This document shows, one piece after another, positions 1 through 7,981 of a stretch of DNA of 64,000 nt. The notes beneath the pieces were generated by a model. The model was not told the DNA's origin and did no database searches. It saw only the letters and a program-made list of their open reading frames with translations. The translations under genes and the position numbers were made by a program. Each line of letters begins with the position of its first letter. The stretch's first letter is position 1. Source of the stretch: Mesostigma viride (taxonomy: Eukaryota; Streptophyta; Mesostigmatophyceae; Mesostigmatales; Mesostigmataceae); NCBI GenBank assembly GCA_009746045.1, contig RPFO01002002.1, positions 64,001 through 128,000 on the forward strand, written 5' to 3'.

Positions 1-115
1 ATTCCCACCCTTGCAGGAAGTAGCTTAGAATGTATTATAGGCTCATATGCCCCTTCTCAGGGCTATGTGCTACATATACTCCCAACGGAGTTATGTTCCT
101 AATTAATTAATTAAT
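1..115 (+). mobile_element. 3' end of a LINE-type element
   Basis: This piece ends with the small hairpin CTCCCAACGGAG and then ATGTT plus a (TTAA)n tail. It is the reverse complement of the segments at about 4,400-4,540 and 20,085-20,190, and part of it recurs at 25,745-25,830. The hairpin followed by a TTAA-type tail is what marks 3' termini of retroelements throughout this window. The window edge cuts the element, so its 5' part is not visible. Confidence 0.6.
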
Positions 116-790
116 GGGGGGCAGGCGGGGGGGGGGTAATTATCCCTTGTCATGGGGGTTCAGGCAGAGGGGGCTAATCCTTGTCACATGGGGGGCAGGC
201 TGCGTGGGTAATTTTTCCTTGTAATTAGGGGCAGGCAGGGGGGTAGTTGATCCTTGTCATGGGGGACATGCAGGGGGGGGCAATGATTCCTTGTCGTGGG
301 GGGCATGTAGGGGGCGTCAAGTGTTCCTTGTTATGTGGGGCAGGCAGGGGGGGGGATGATTCTTGTCGTGGGGGGCAGGCAGGGGAGGGGATGATTCTTG
401 TCGTGGGGGGCAGGCAGGGAGTGTTAATTATTCCTTGTCACGGGGGGCAGACAGGGGGGGCAATGATTCCTTGTCGTGGGGGGCAGGTAGCGGGGGTTAG
501 TTGTTCCTTGTCGTGGGGGGCAGGCAGGGGGGGTCAATGATTCCTTGTCATGCCCGGGGCAGGTAGGGGGCGTAATTATTCCTTGTATTGGGGGCCAGGC
601 GGGGGGCGTTAATCGTTGTCATGGGGGGCAGGCAGGGGGGTTTAATCCTTGTCATGGGGGGCAGGCAGGGGGGCTTGTTCCTTGTCATGGGGGACAGGTA
701 TGGGGGGGAGATTATTCCGCGTCATGGGGGTAGGCAAATGGGTTAGTTTTTCCTTGTCATGGGGGGCAGGTGGGGCAGCTTTATAATTCC
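115..790. repeat. G-rich minisatellite
   Basis: About twenty imperfect units of roughly 28-35 bp, each containing CCTTGTCATGGGGGGCAGG or a close variant followed by a G run. Unit length varies because the G runs vary. The array starts directly in the (TTAA)n tail of the preceding element. Gly-rich reading frames through it are a product of the repeat, not genes. Confidence 0.9.
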
Positions 791-961
791 TTGTGGTGGG
801 TTTTAAGCACCTTGCAATCGTTATGCCCTCTTAAGGAAGTGTGCTTGCGCAGCTAATCGATTAACATAACATATGCTCCAAATTTCGTACACAATGGATA
901 CCGTAATAAATTTGTTATTGACTACGAATAAACATTCATAATTTTTGTTTTTCTTCTGCAG

Positions 962-1312
962 GAAGTCTCGGCTGTTCTGGTGCCATATGCATCCTCACCA
1001 TCGTCGTCATCGACGTAGCCGGCGGACTCGTCTAGGGTCCATGCACGGGTTGCTCAGGTTTGTCTTTGAATCTGTGTGATGAGGTGTTTTCTTTGCGCAG
1101 TGTATGTTTGCCTGCAGCTACCTTTTTTGTTCCAAATAGATCAGTGCTTTCTTCTTTGCATTTGCAGCAAGAGAGGGAAGTTTTTGTACAGGTTTTTTAA
1201 CGTAATCTGCCTCTTTAATGTTGCACAACTGACAACAACCATGTATACATTGATGTTATTTCCACCTCTGCATCTTTTTTCTGTGTTTTACAGGAGAGTC
1301 GAGAGCTTTTAA
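962..1312 (+). CDS. Possible 3'-terminal exons of an unrecognised gene
   Basis: Three candidate exons keep one open frame: 962-1057 (after a pyrimidine-rich stretch and TTCTGCAG), a 24-base microexon 1168-1191 (after TTTGCAG, ending CAG before GTTTT) and 1294-1312 (after TTTTACAG), ending in TAA. Every junction is phase 2, so the frame stays open across both introns. The translated piece is short and Arg/His-rich and matches no family I know. No upstream exon or start could be placed. The splice-site and phase agreement may be chance. Confidence 0.25.
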
Positions 1313-1504
1313 TCAAAATGACATCTCCAAATGACGGCTGCACACAATATACCCAACGGGCGGCTGCCTGCAAATTCTTTGCAAGCATTTAGAGCTTTCC
1401 GTGGAAGTCATGCTCACAACGGGCTGCACGCAACGCAATGGGCTGCCGTCCGAACTTTGCCTACGAGACAAACGTTGTTGCTGTCAGCATTAAGTAATGC
1501 TTAT

Positions 1505-1930
1505 TTTGTAATAAAAAGAAAAATTTCACTGGTTTTTGTCACTTTTTGTCACTTTTTGTCACTTTTTGTCACTTTTTGTCTGTTTTATAGTCCTGATAAA
1601 TTTTCAGGATTGTCTGTGATATATCAACGTTTGTGTTGTGATAAATGTGCACAAATGTCACTAATTGTGGTGTGATAAAATGTGATAAAATCTCACTCTC
1701 ATGTTGACAATGCGTGACGTTGACAATGTGTGACATTTTTTGACACTTTCACCTTGATAATTTGTCAAGAATTGTCTTGTAAAATCGACCTGATATGTCA
1801 TGGTTTTGTCAACATTTGTATAGCTTTTGTCACACTTTGTCACACCACATGTCACACTTTGTCACACTTTGTCACACTTTATCAACCTGACATGTCAAGC
1901 ATTGTCACACTTTGTCAACACCCGGCTCCT
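1505..1930. repeat. TTGTCA-rich satellite-like DNA
   Basis: The stretch is saturated with TTGTCA/TGACA words, starting with (CACTTTTTGT)n and ending with repeated CACACTTTGT units. The same block recurs with one visible difference at about 2,559-2,956 as part of the 1,026-bp tandem duplication. Confidence 0.8.
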
Positions 1931-3584
1931 AGAGGCCTATGCTGAGATCCAGCAGGCCTGTTCTCCCGTCCGTGCCGCTCAGGCGGTACAGCGCCACCTC
2001 CCTCGCGGCACTCCCTCGGTCGCCTCCGTTCAATCTCCCGCCGCATTCCCTGCTCGCGTCATCGATAAACACCAGAAAACCTACGCGGGTATTCTGCACA
2101 CGGCTGATTGGATTGCTCTTTTCGCGGACCTCAACGCCCAGGGACGTGCGTGGCTGTTCTCGCTTTCCTTGCGGAGTGTGGGCTCGGCGTACCTTCGTGC
2201 TCTTCCCATGGCCCCCCCATTCGCCTTGGCTCCCAGCCACTACTCGGTGGCGCTCCGGCACCAGCTATTTGCCCCGCAGCCTCTTGTTCCGGCCGGGCGG
2301 CCTTGTGGTAGCTGTGGGCAGCCGCTGGATCCCACGGGGACTCACTACCTTGCCTGCATGGGGGGCCAACAGAATCAGAATTGGTATTTGTATTTGCACA
2401 CTGTCCTCCTGACGGTGGTGCTCGCCATGATTCGGTCGGTTTTCCCCCACGCGAACATCCGGTCCGAGGATGCGGATGGCGCTGCCTTCTATTCCCCCAA
2501 CCACCGGCCTGACATCGTGGTGCTGGACTTTGAGGGGGGTGGCCGGCATCTGCTTATATTTTTGTCACTTTTTGTCACTTTTTGTCACTTTTTGTCACTT
2601 TTTGTCTGTTTTATAGTCCTGATAAATTTTCAGGATTGTCTGTGATATATCAACGTTTGTGTTGTGATAAATGTGCACAAATGTCACTAATTGTGGTGTG
2701 ATAAAATGTGATAAAATCTCACTCTCATGTTGACAATGCGTGACGTTGACAATGTGTGACATTTTTTGACACTTTCACCTTGATAATTTGTCAAGAATTG
2801 TCTTGTAAAATCGACCTGATATGTCATGGTTTTGTCAACATCTGTATAGCTTTTGTCACACTTTGTCACACCACATGTCACACTTTGTCACACTTTGTCA
2901 CACTTTATCAACCTGACATGTCAAGCATTGTCACACTTTGTCAACACCCGGCTCCTAGAGGCCTATGCTGAGATCCAGCAGGCCTGTTCTCCCGTCCGTG
3001 CCGCTCAGGCGGTACAGCGCCACCTCCCTCGCGGCACTCCCTCGGTCGCCTCCGTTCAATCTCCCGCCGCATTCCCTGCTCGCGTCATCGATAAACACCA
3101 GAAAACCTACGCGGGTATTCTGCACACGGCTGATTGGATTGCTCTTTTCGCGGACCTCAACGCCCAGGGACGTGCGTGGCTGTTCTCGCTTTCCTTGCGG
3201 AGTGTGGGCTCGGCGTACCTTCGTGCTCTTCCCATGGCCCCCCCATTCGCCTTGGCTCCCAGCCACTACTCGGTGGCGCTCCGGCACCAGCTATTTGCCC
3301 CGCAGCCTCTTGTTCCGGCCGGGCGGCCTTGTGGTAGCTGTGGGCAGCCGCTGGATCCCACGGGGACTCACTACCTTGCCTGCATGGGGGGCCAACAGAA
3401 TCAGAATTGGTATTTGTATTTGCACACTGTCCTCCTGACGGTGGTGCTCGCCATGATTCGGTCGGTTTTCCCCCACGCGAACATCCGGTCCGAGGATGCG
3501 GATGGCGCTGCCTTCTATTCCCCCAACCACCGGCCTGACATCGTGGTGCTGGACTTTGAGGGGGGTGGCCGGCATCTGCTTATT
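1533..3584 (+). repeat. 1,026-bp tandem duplication
   Basis: Two head-to-tail copies, about 1533-2558 and 2559-3584, with a constant 1,026-bp offset and almost no differences (for example ATTTGTA at 1,813 versus ATCTGTA at 2,839). Each copy carries the TTGTCA satellite followed by the N-terminal two thirds of the RLE-LINE reading frame. The junction lies inside TTTTTGTCAC repeats. The first copy's reading frame is therefore cut and runs into satellite, while the second continues to its natural stop. Confidence 0.95.
1918..2645 (+). pseudogene. Truncated RLE-LINE C-terminal fragment (copy 1)
   Basis: This reads the same protein as the copy at 2,943-3,950 up to the strand just before the second catalytic Asp of the nuclease-like domain (after GGGRHLLI, about 2,555). 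It then enters the satellite of the next duplication unit and stops at 2,645. The zinc-binding motif CGSCG and H-x4-C are present, but the rest of the nuclease domain is lost. Confidence 0.85.
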
Positions 3585-3950
3585 GACGTTTCGGTGGCGC
3601 GGCCCTTGGCTCTTAGCCACGTGGCTGGGGCCTCCCTCACGGCAGGTTACACGGCGGACCGGGCGGAGCGGGCCAAGCTCCTGGCCTACGGCGACGTCGG
3701 GCACCATCGTGTGGTGCCCTTTGTCCTGGAGGAGTTTGGTGCCATGGGGCCCCTGACCTCCGCCTTCTTCAAGGAGTGTTGCCGGCTCCGGGAGGACCGG
3801 CTGGACCTGGAGGGCCAGCGGGCCCCATGGTCGGCGCGGACCTGGACGTCATATTGGCGTCAGCGCTTGTCGGTGGCGCTGACTCGGGCCATGGCTGACA
3901 TCATGCTCCGCCGTACGCGGGCTGATTTTGCGGTGCAGCAGGGCTATTAG
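2853..3950 (+). CDS. C-terminal region of a LINE protein: zinc finger plus RLE-type nuclease
   Basis: The open frame encodes the post-reverse-transcriptase part of a non-LTR retrotransposon protein. Visible parts are an alpha-rich linker, a C-x2-C (CGSCG) ... H-x4-C zinc-knuckle motif near 3,330-3,390, then a PD-(D/E)xK-like nuclease pattern with RPDIVV and LLIDVSV about 3,530-3,595, and a basic C-terminal tail ending in TAG at 3,948. Such restriction-like endonucleases nick target DNA for target-primed reverse transcription. No RT motifs lie upstream; the frame begins in satellite DNA, so this is a 5'-truncated copy. The first ~30 codons come from the satellite and are probably not original. 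A near-identical inverted copy lies at 60.3-61.4 kb. Confidence 0.8.
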   Translation: MSHFVTPHVTLCHTLSHFINLTCQALSHFVNTRLLEAYAEIQQACSPVRAAQAVQRHLPRGTPSVASVQSPAAFPARVIDKHQKTYAGILHTADWIALFADLNAQGRAWLFSLSLRSVGSAYLRALPMAPPFALAPSHYSVALRHQLFAPQPLVPAGRPCGSCGQPLDPTGTHYLACMGGQQNQNWYLYLHTVLLTVVLAMIRSVFPHANIRSEDADGAAFYSPNHRPDIVVLDFEGGGRHLLIDVSVARPLALSHVAGASLTAGYTADRAERAKLLAYGDVGHHRVVPFVLEEFGAMGPLTSAFFKECCRLREDRLDLEGQRAPWSARTWTSYWRQRLSVALTRAMADIMLRRTRADFAVQQGY

Positions 3951-4115
3951 GTTCCTCCCGTTAGGCGTTTCCATTGGTCTTATCGTAGTATAGAGCTTTG
4001 ACATGGCTCTGTATATAGGTTTATAGCTGGGCGTTTGCTTTGGTTTGAGTGATTTCACTCTGCTGTAAGTAATTATATTTTTAATATATATTAAAAATAT
4101 ATAAATTATTACTTA
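3951..4115 (+). mobile_element. 3' UTR and AT tail of the RLE-LINE
   Basis: About 125 bases follow the stop codon and end in TAAGTAATTATATTTTTAATATA. The same segment in reverse complement is at about 60,303-60,445, and related ends occur at 4,178-4,250 and 62,371-62,440. This defines the 3' terminus of the family. Confidence 0.75.
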
Positions 4116-4400
4116 CGTTTTCTGCGGACCGGCACTGAATTAACGCATGGTTTTCACCTGTGCGGCGTGCCAAATCAGAATATTAAAAATATAAATACTT
4201 ACGTACATCAGAGTAAAGGCACCCAGGTAAAAATAAACAAAGCAAACGCTAACAAGAGATACCACGACAAAACATGCAACTACAGCCAGCATGGGACACT
4301 CGATCCACACCGCGGAATGAAGTAACACAGCTAGCCTAATAACCGGTGCTGCGCCACAAAGTCAGTTAGCTCGTGTGCGGCGGAGTAAGATGTCAGCCAT

Positions 4401-4732
4401 TAATTAATTAATTAATTCATTAGGAATGCATAACTCCGTTGCAGGGAGTACATGTAGCACATATCCCTGAGAAGCCCTGGGCATATGGCTTTTAATACAT
4501 TCTGGGCTACTTAATTCCTGCAAGGGTAGGGATGTAAACTACACCTGCTCTGCTGGGTGCACAAAGGGCTGGGTTGCACACCACTGTATTCAGGCACCTA
4601 TAGGGGGCGCCAACAGAGGTGAGAAGATCATCATGGCTATACAAAGGCTAAGACATGGATGGCTTAGATCGACAGAGAGTGACTCTCTGCATAGGCAGCT
4701 AGAGCTTGGCTAAATTCTTGATGCAGCATCCG
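4401..4732 (-). mobile_element. 5'-truncated LINE-type insertion with target duplication
   Basis: It starts with a (TTAA)n tail, then the hairpin region ACTCCGTTG...GGGAG and about 280 bases also found at 20,090-20,400. It is flanked by TGTCAGCCAT (4,391-4,400) and TGTCAGGCAT (4,733-4,742), a 10-bp target duplication with one mismatch. The insert lies inside the minus-strand RLE-LINE copy, whose sequence continues on both sides. It is read on the minus strand because the TTAA tail is at the low-coordinate end. Confidence 0.75.
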
Positions 4733-4874
4733 TGTCAGGCATAGCCCGGGTAATCGCTACCGAAAGGCGTTGGCGCCAATACTCGAAGTCCAGGTACGTC
4801 CGCGCTGACCAAGGGGCCGGCCCGCTGGCCCTCCAGGTCCAGGCGGTCCTCCCGGAGCCGGCAGCACTCCTTAA

Positions 4875-6223
4875 CCCTTAGTCCGTTAACCCCCCGACCT
4901 GTCGGGGGGTTTGACTAACGGTCGAATTTCGCGCCGCGCCGAGAGCGCCGCGCCACTATAGTGACGGATGTCAGTGGTCCGGTGGGTCCGGGAACACTTA
5001 GGGACGAAGGTGATGCATAGGTTTGGGGCCGGTAATATTCGCCATAGCCTGGTAATTACAACGTGCATTGAGAATGTATCACGTGACTTTCAGCGGGAAA
5101 TTTTCGCTCGCGCGCGCGTAATGAGATATGGCTGCCAACGTGCCGCTGTTACGAAATTTTTGCGTCTCACGGCTTGAAAAGGTTCAGAGTGTTGCTCAGA
5201 ATGACGATGCATGGTTTTCGTAGGTCAGGCACGGCCAGACTTATAGGGTTGGGAAAATACAGGTAGGAAAATATAACTTTCCTGGTCGTCAGACTGTTCC
5301 AGATGAGTCATAGCTTATCATAGGTCGATTTTCTCCCTATGGCCGGGCAATCTGCGCCAGCCCGGGCATCCAGTTTGGGTATGGGACGTCAGCTGCAGCG
5401 TTTGAGCACTGAGAATGCGGACTAGTTTAGTAGCCATCTTTGCACGGAACATCGACCTGGTAGTCATGGCGGATCATGAAGTATGCGGCTATTGCGGCCT
5501 TTGAATGTAGAGCATCAGTAATAATGTGTGAGATATGAGGGTCCCGGCCAGCGGAATCCGGGTAGGGCATGAACGATCCAGGTAAGACAACGTATTTGCG
5601 AGTTGTTTGCAGCGGAATACGTATCCCATGCATTATAAATGACAATTGTATCCATGCATATTTCAGCAAGTTCCATGCCTGTTGTAAAGAGTGGTATTAG
5701 CCCTGAAAGTGCCCAGTTTTTGGCATTTCTTTGGAGTATACCACTCCGTCAGTGCAGGTAGGCAACGTGTTTGTATTCCAGCACTTTTGGCAGCCTTTGA
5801 TAGCTTGTTATAATGCATTATTGTGTTGCCTGTCATAGATAGCTTAACCCACACACATGTATGAGCACGTTATGTAGGGGTAATGGATTATCCGGGTGGT
5901 CTGACCCAAGGAAACCACCATTGGACTATCCAACTAACTTGTCCAATGTTGTTATTGAGATTCCCTGCCCTCCCTGGGAAGTTAGGGTGGGGTAGACTTT
6001 TCCTTGGGGAAAAAAGATCGATCGTCTTTTTGCCAACTTTGACTGAAGCTATCATCCAAATGCTTTGATAAAGCCAAGGTATTATTGCATATTCTGAAAG
6101 CCCTTGAAGTGTAGATACTCCTAGCATCTTGGTTGGGGGTATTTGGAGTTGTGGCCTGTGAGTTATGATTTTTTTCATTTTCAGGGGCATGAAAGTGCCA
6201 AAAATGGGTCAGCGGACTATGGG
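4875..6223. mobile_element. Non-autonomous piggyBac-like element
   Basis: The 1,349-bp element is bounded by TTAA on both sides (4,871-4,874 and 6,224-6,227). Its ends are inverted: TTAACCCTTAGTCCG on the left and, in reverse complement, TTAACCCATAGTCCG on the right. The left end continues into a perfect hairpin AACCCCCCGAC / GTCGGGGGGTT with a 2-base loop. TTAA target sites and CCC-starting termini are diagnostic of piggyBac. It splits the RLE-LINE copy exactly at ACTCC|TTAA|AGAAG; the uninterrupted version is at 60,622-60,640 (with TTGA). No transposase-like frame exists inside. Confidence 0.8.
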
Positions 6224-6539
6224 TTAAAGAAGCCGGCGGTCAGGGTCCCCATGGCCCCGAACTCCTCCAAGAAAAAGGGCACCGGCACACGGTGGTGCCC
6301 GACGTCCCCAAAGGCCGTGAGCTCAAGTGGCCCGCTCAGCCCGATCCGCCGTGTAGCCCGCCGCCTGGGATGCACCAACCACATGGCTAAGAGCCAAGGG
6401 GCGAGCCACAGTCGAAACGTCAATGAGCAAGTGCTGGCCGCCTCCCTCAAAGTCCAGAACTGCACGATGTCAGGTCGGTGGTTGGGGGAGAAGAAAGCCG
6501 CACCGTCCGCATCCTCAGACCGGATGTTCGCGTGGGGGA

Positions 6540-6602
6540 AAACGGACCGGACCAGACCGGACCAGACCGGACCAGACCGGACCAGACCGGACCAGACCGG
6601 AT
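6540..6602. repeat. 10-bp tandem repeat (ACCAGACCGG)n
   Basis: About six perfect units. The related RLE-LINE copy has a single AACCGACCG-type sequence here, so the array looks like a local expansion of LINE sequence. Confidence 0.9.
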
Positions 6603-7320
6603 GAATACATATAGTACCTGCATTAATCGATCAATTAATTAATTTATTATTTTACTCGTGACTGCGTCATGCATGTGAGCATCAGTCCTCAGTGGAAGGG
6701 GAACATGGGATGGTGCTGTTAATGGACGATGATGCTAGCTATCTAGTAACAGCATATGATATATGTCGAATAAAGTAGCAATTTGAGACAACCAGCGCAG
6801 GCATGCCGCAGCCATCTGGAGCTAGTATCTTTATACATCATAACTTCGATCTGTGAAATGCATGCTCATGAATGGCTTCCCCAATCAACGCGGGCCCGCA
6901 TTTGTTAAGCGAGACAACTCTTCGATCCTTTGTATGTGTATATTGTAATTAAATGTCACCTGGCGGGCATGGGCGGTGCCCTGGCATGGCTGGCCGGGCT
7001 TGGTGCCCTAGCTAGCCTATTTTCTGATGTATATCCATGAACCTATAGCTGATCGAAGTGCGCGCATATCAAAGAGACAACCAGCGCAGGCCAGAAATCG
7101 GCATATACACAAGACCGCTGCCCGCGTCTTGGCACAGCTAGCTGGCACAGGTTTATACTATAGCTAGAATGTGGGAGGATTATATAAACAATACTACTAG
7201 TAGTATTAGGGTACTAGTAGTATTATAGGGTAAATCAGCATAAAAGATTTGTTGATAGATCTGCACGCACACATGCATCAACGTACGCGCCATTCGAAGG
7301 CCATACAGTGATCAATCTAG
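6603..7320. other. Intergenic, no gene seen
   Basis: AT-rich DNA with a short TTAA tract near 6,630 and a CGTGACTGCGTCA word that also appears at the far right end of the window (about 63,977). It holds two copies of the dispersed GAGACAACCAGCGCAGG motif near 6,785 and 7,074. No reading frame of interest. Confidence 0.5.
7070..7100 (+). repeat. Motif insertion (GAGACAACC family), 31 bp
   Basis: The sequence begins CAAAGAGACAACCAGCGCAG and ends AAATCG, and is flanked on both sides by GCATAT (7,064-7,069 and 7,101-7,106). The same motif occurs at many other sites in the window. Confidence 0.5.
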
Positions 7321-7463
7321 TAAGTAAGTAAATTGCGTTTCATGCGCATAGGCATGCCACGGAGTACGTACTATATGTACTAATTTCAATAGAAAAAAAA
7401 AAAAACATAAACTGGCTAAAAAAATGTACACAGCTAACAAATAGCGTCTGCATGCATCATGCC
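7321..7463 (+). repeat. Short interspersed element, degenerate copy
   Basis: A copy of the ~110-bp family also seen at 19,371-19,485, 47,595-47,716 (-) and 62,494-62,602. It starts with TAAGTAAGTAA, contains CATGCGCATAGGCATGCCAC and GGAGTAC, and ends CGTCTGCATGCATCATGCCC. The middle is lengthened by an A run. Confidence 0.65.
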
Positions 7464-7981
7464 CTAACTAGACAATAGTACTAGGTGGGGATATAATCCT
7501 CATCCGAGCTGTCCTATTTAACTGTAATGGCAAACGATGAGGTAGTGTAGCGACTATCCTCAGGGGCAATAACCTCCACCTGCGGGCTTCTACCCTGGCT
7601 GGCTAGCGAGGGGCGGCGGGGACCGTGGCGCGACAAGAGGAGGCAGAAATCAAATGAACATGCCCCTGGATCGAAATATATAGTACATACTGGAACCCAT
7701 GACACATTCTTGCATGATCATGTACCGTGCATGCATACATACATACGGTCATGTGATCGATCAGTTGTCATAATTGTCACTAGCTCAATTTCAATCCGCG
7801 GTGCTGACTGAGGCGTATCAAAGTCCGTACGTGTACAACATACAAATGTGCAAGATATGTTTCAAATAGTTAACAGTTTGTGCCTCATAAATAATCTAGC
7901 TTGGTATATCATTAACCTTGTATACGGTCCACTAGCACCGACAAGTTCCAAGTTAACCCTTGACTATATCTACAGTCATTA
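7464..7981. other. 3' flank of the helical-repeat gene
   Basis: AT-rich sequence with CATAC repeats near 7,735. No gene recognised. It probably includes the 3' UTR of the minus-strand gene that ends at 7,982. Confidence 0.4.

Larger units (their letters stand above)
4178..6602 (-). pseudogene. Second RLE-LINE copy, broken by two insertions
   Basis: Minus-strand remnants of the RLE-LINE lie at 4,178-4,400 (3' end), 4,733-4,874 and 6,224-6,602, in the same order as the intact copy at 60.3-61.0 kb. Between them sit a short LINE insertion (4,401-4,732) and a piggyBac-like element (4,875-6,223). The nuclease-region translation is recognisable on the minus strand at 6,217-6,465 but carries frame breaks. 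The 5' limit dissolves into a 10-bp tandem expansion at 6,540-6,602. Confidence 0.8.

Noticed and set aside
247-733. Gly-rich open frames
   Set aside because: Produced by the G-rich minisatellite.
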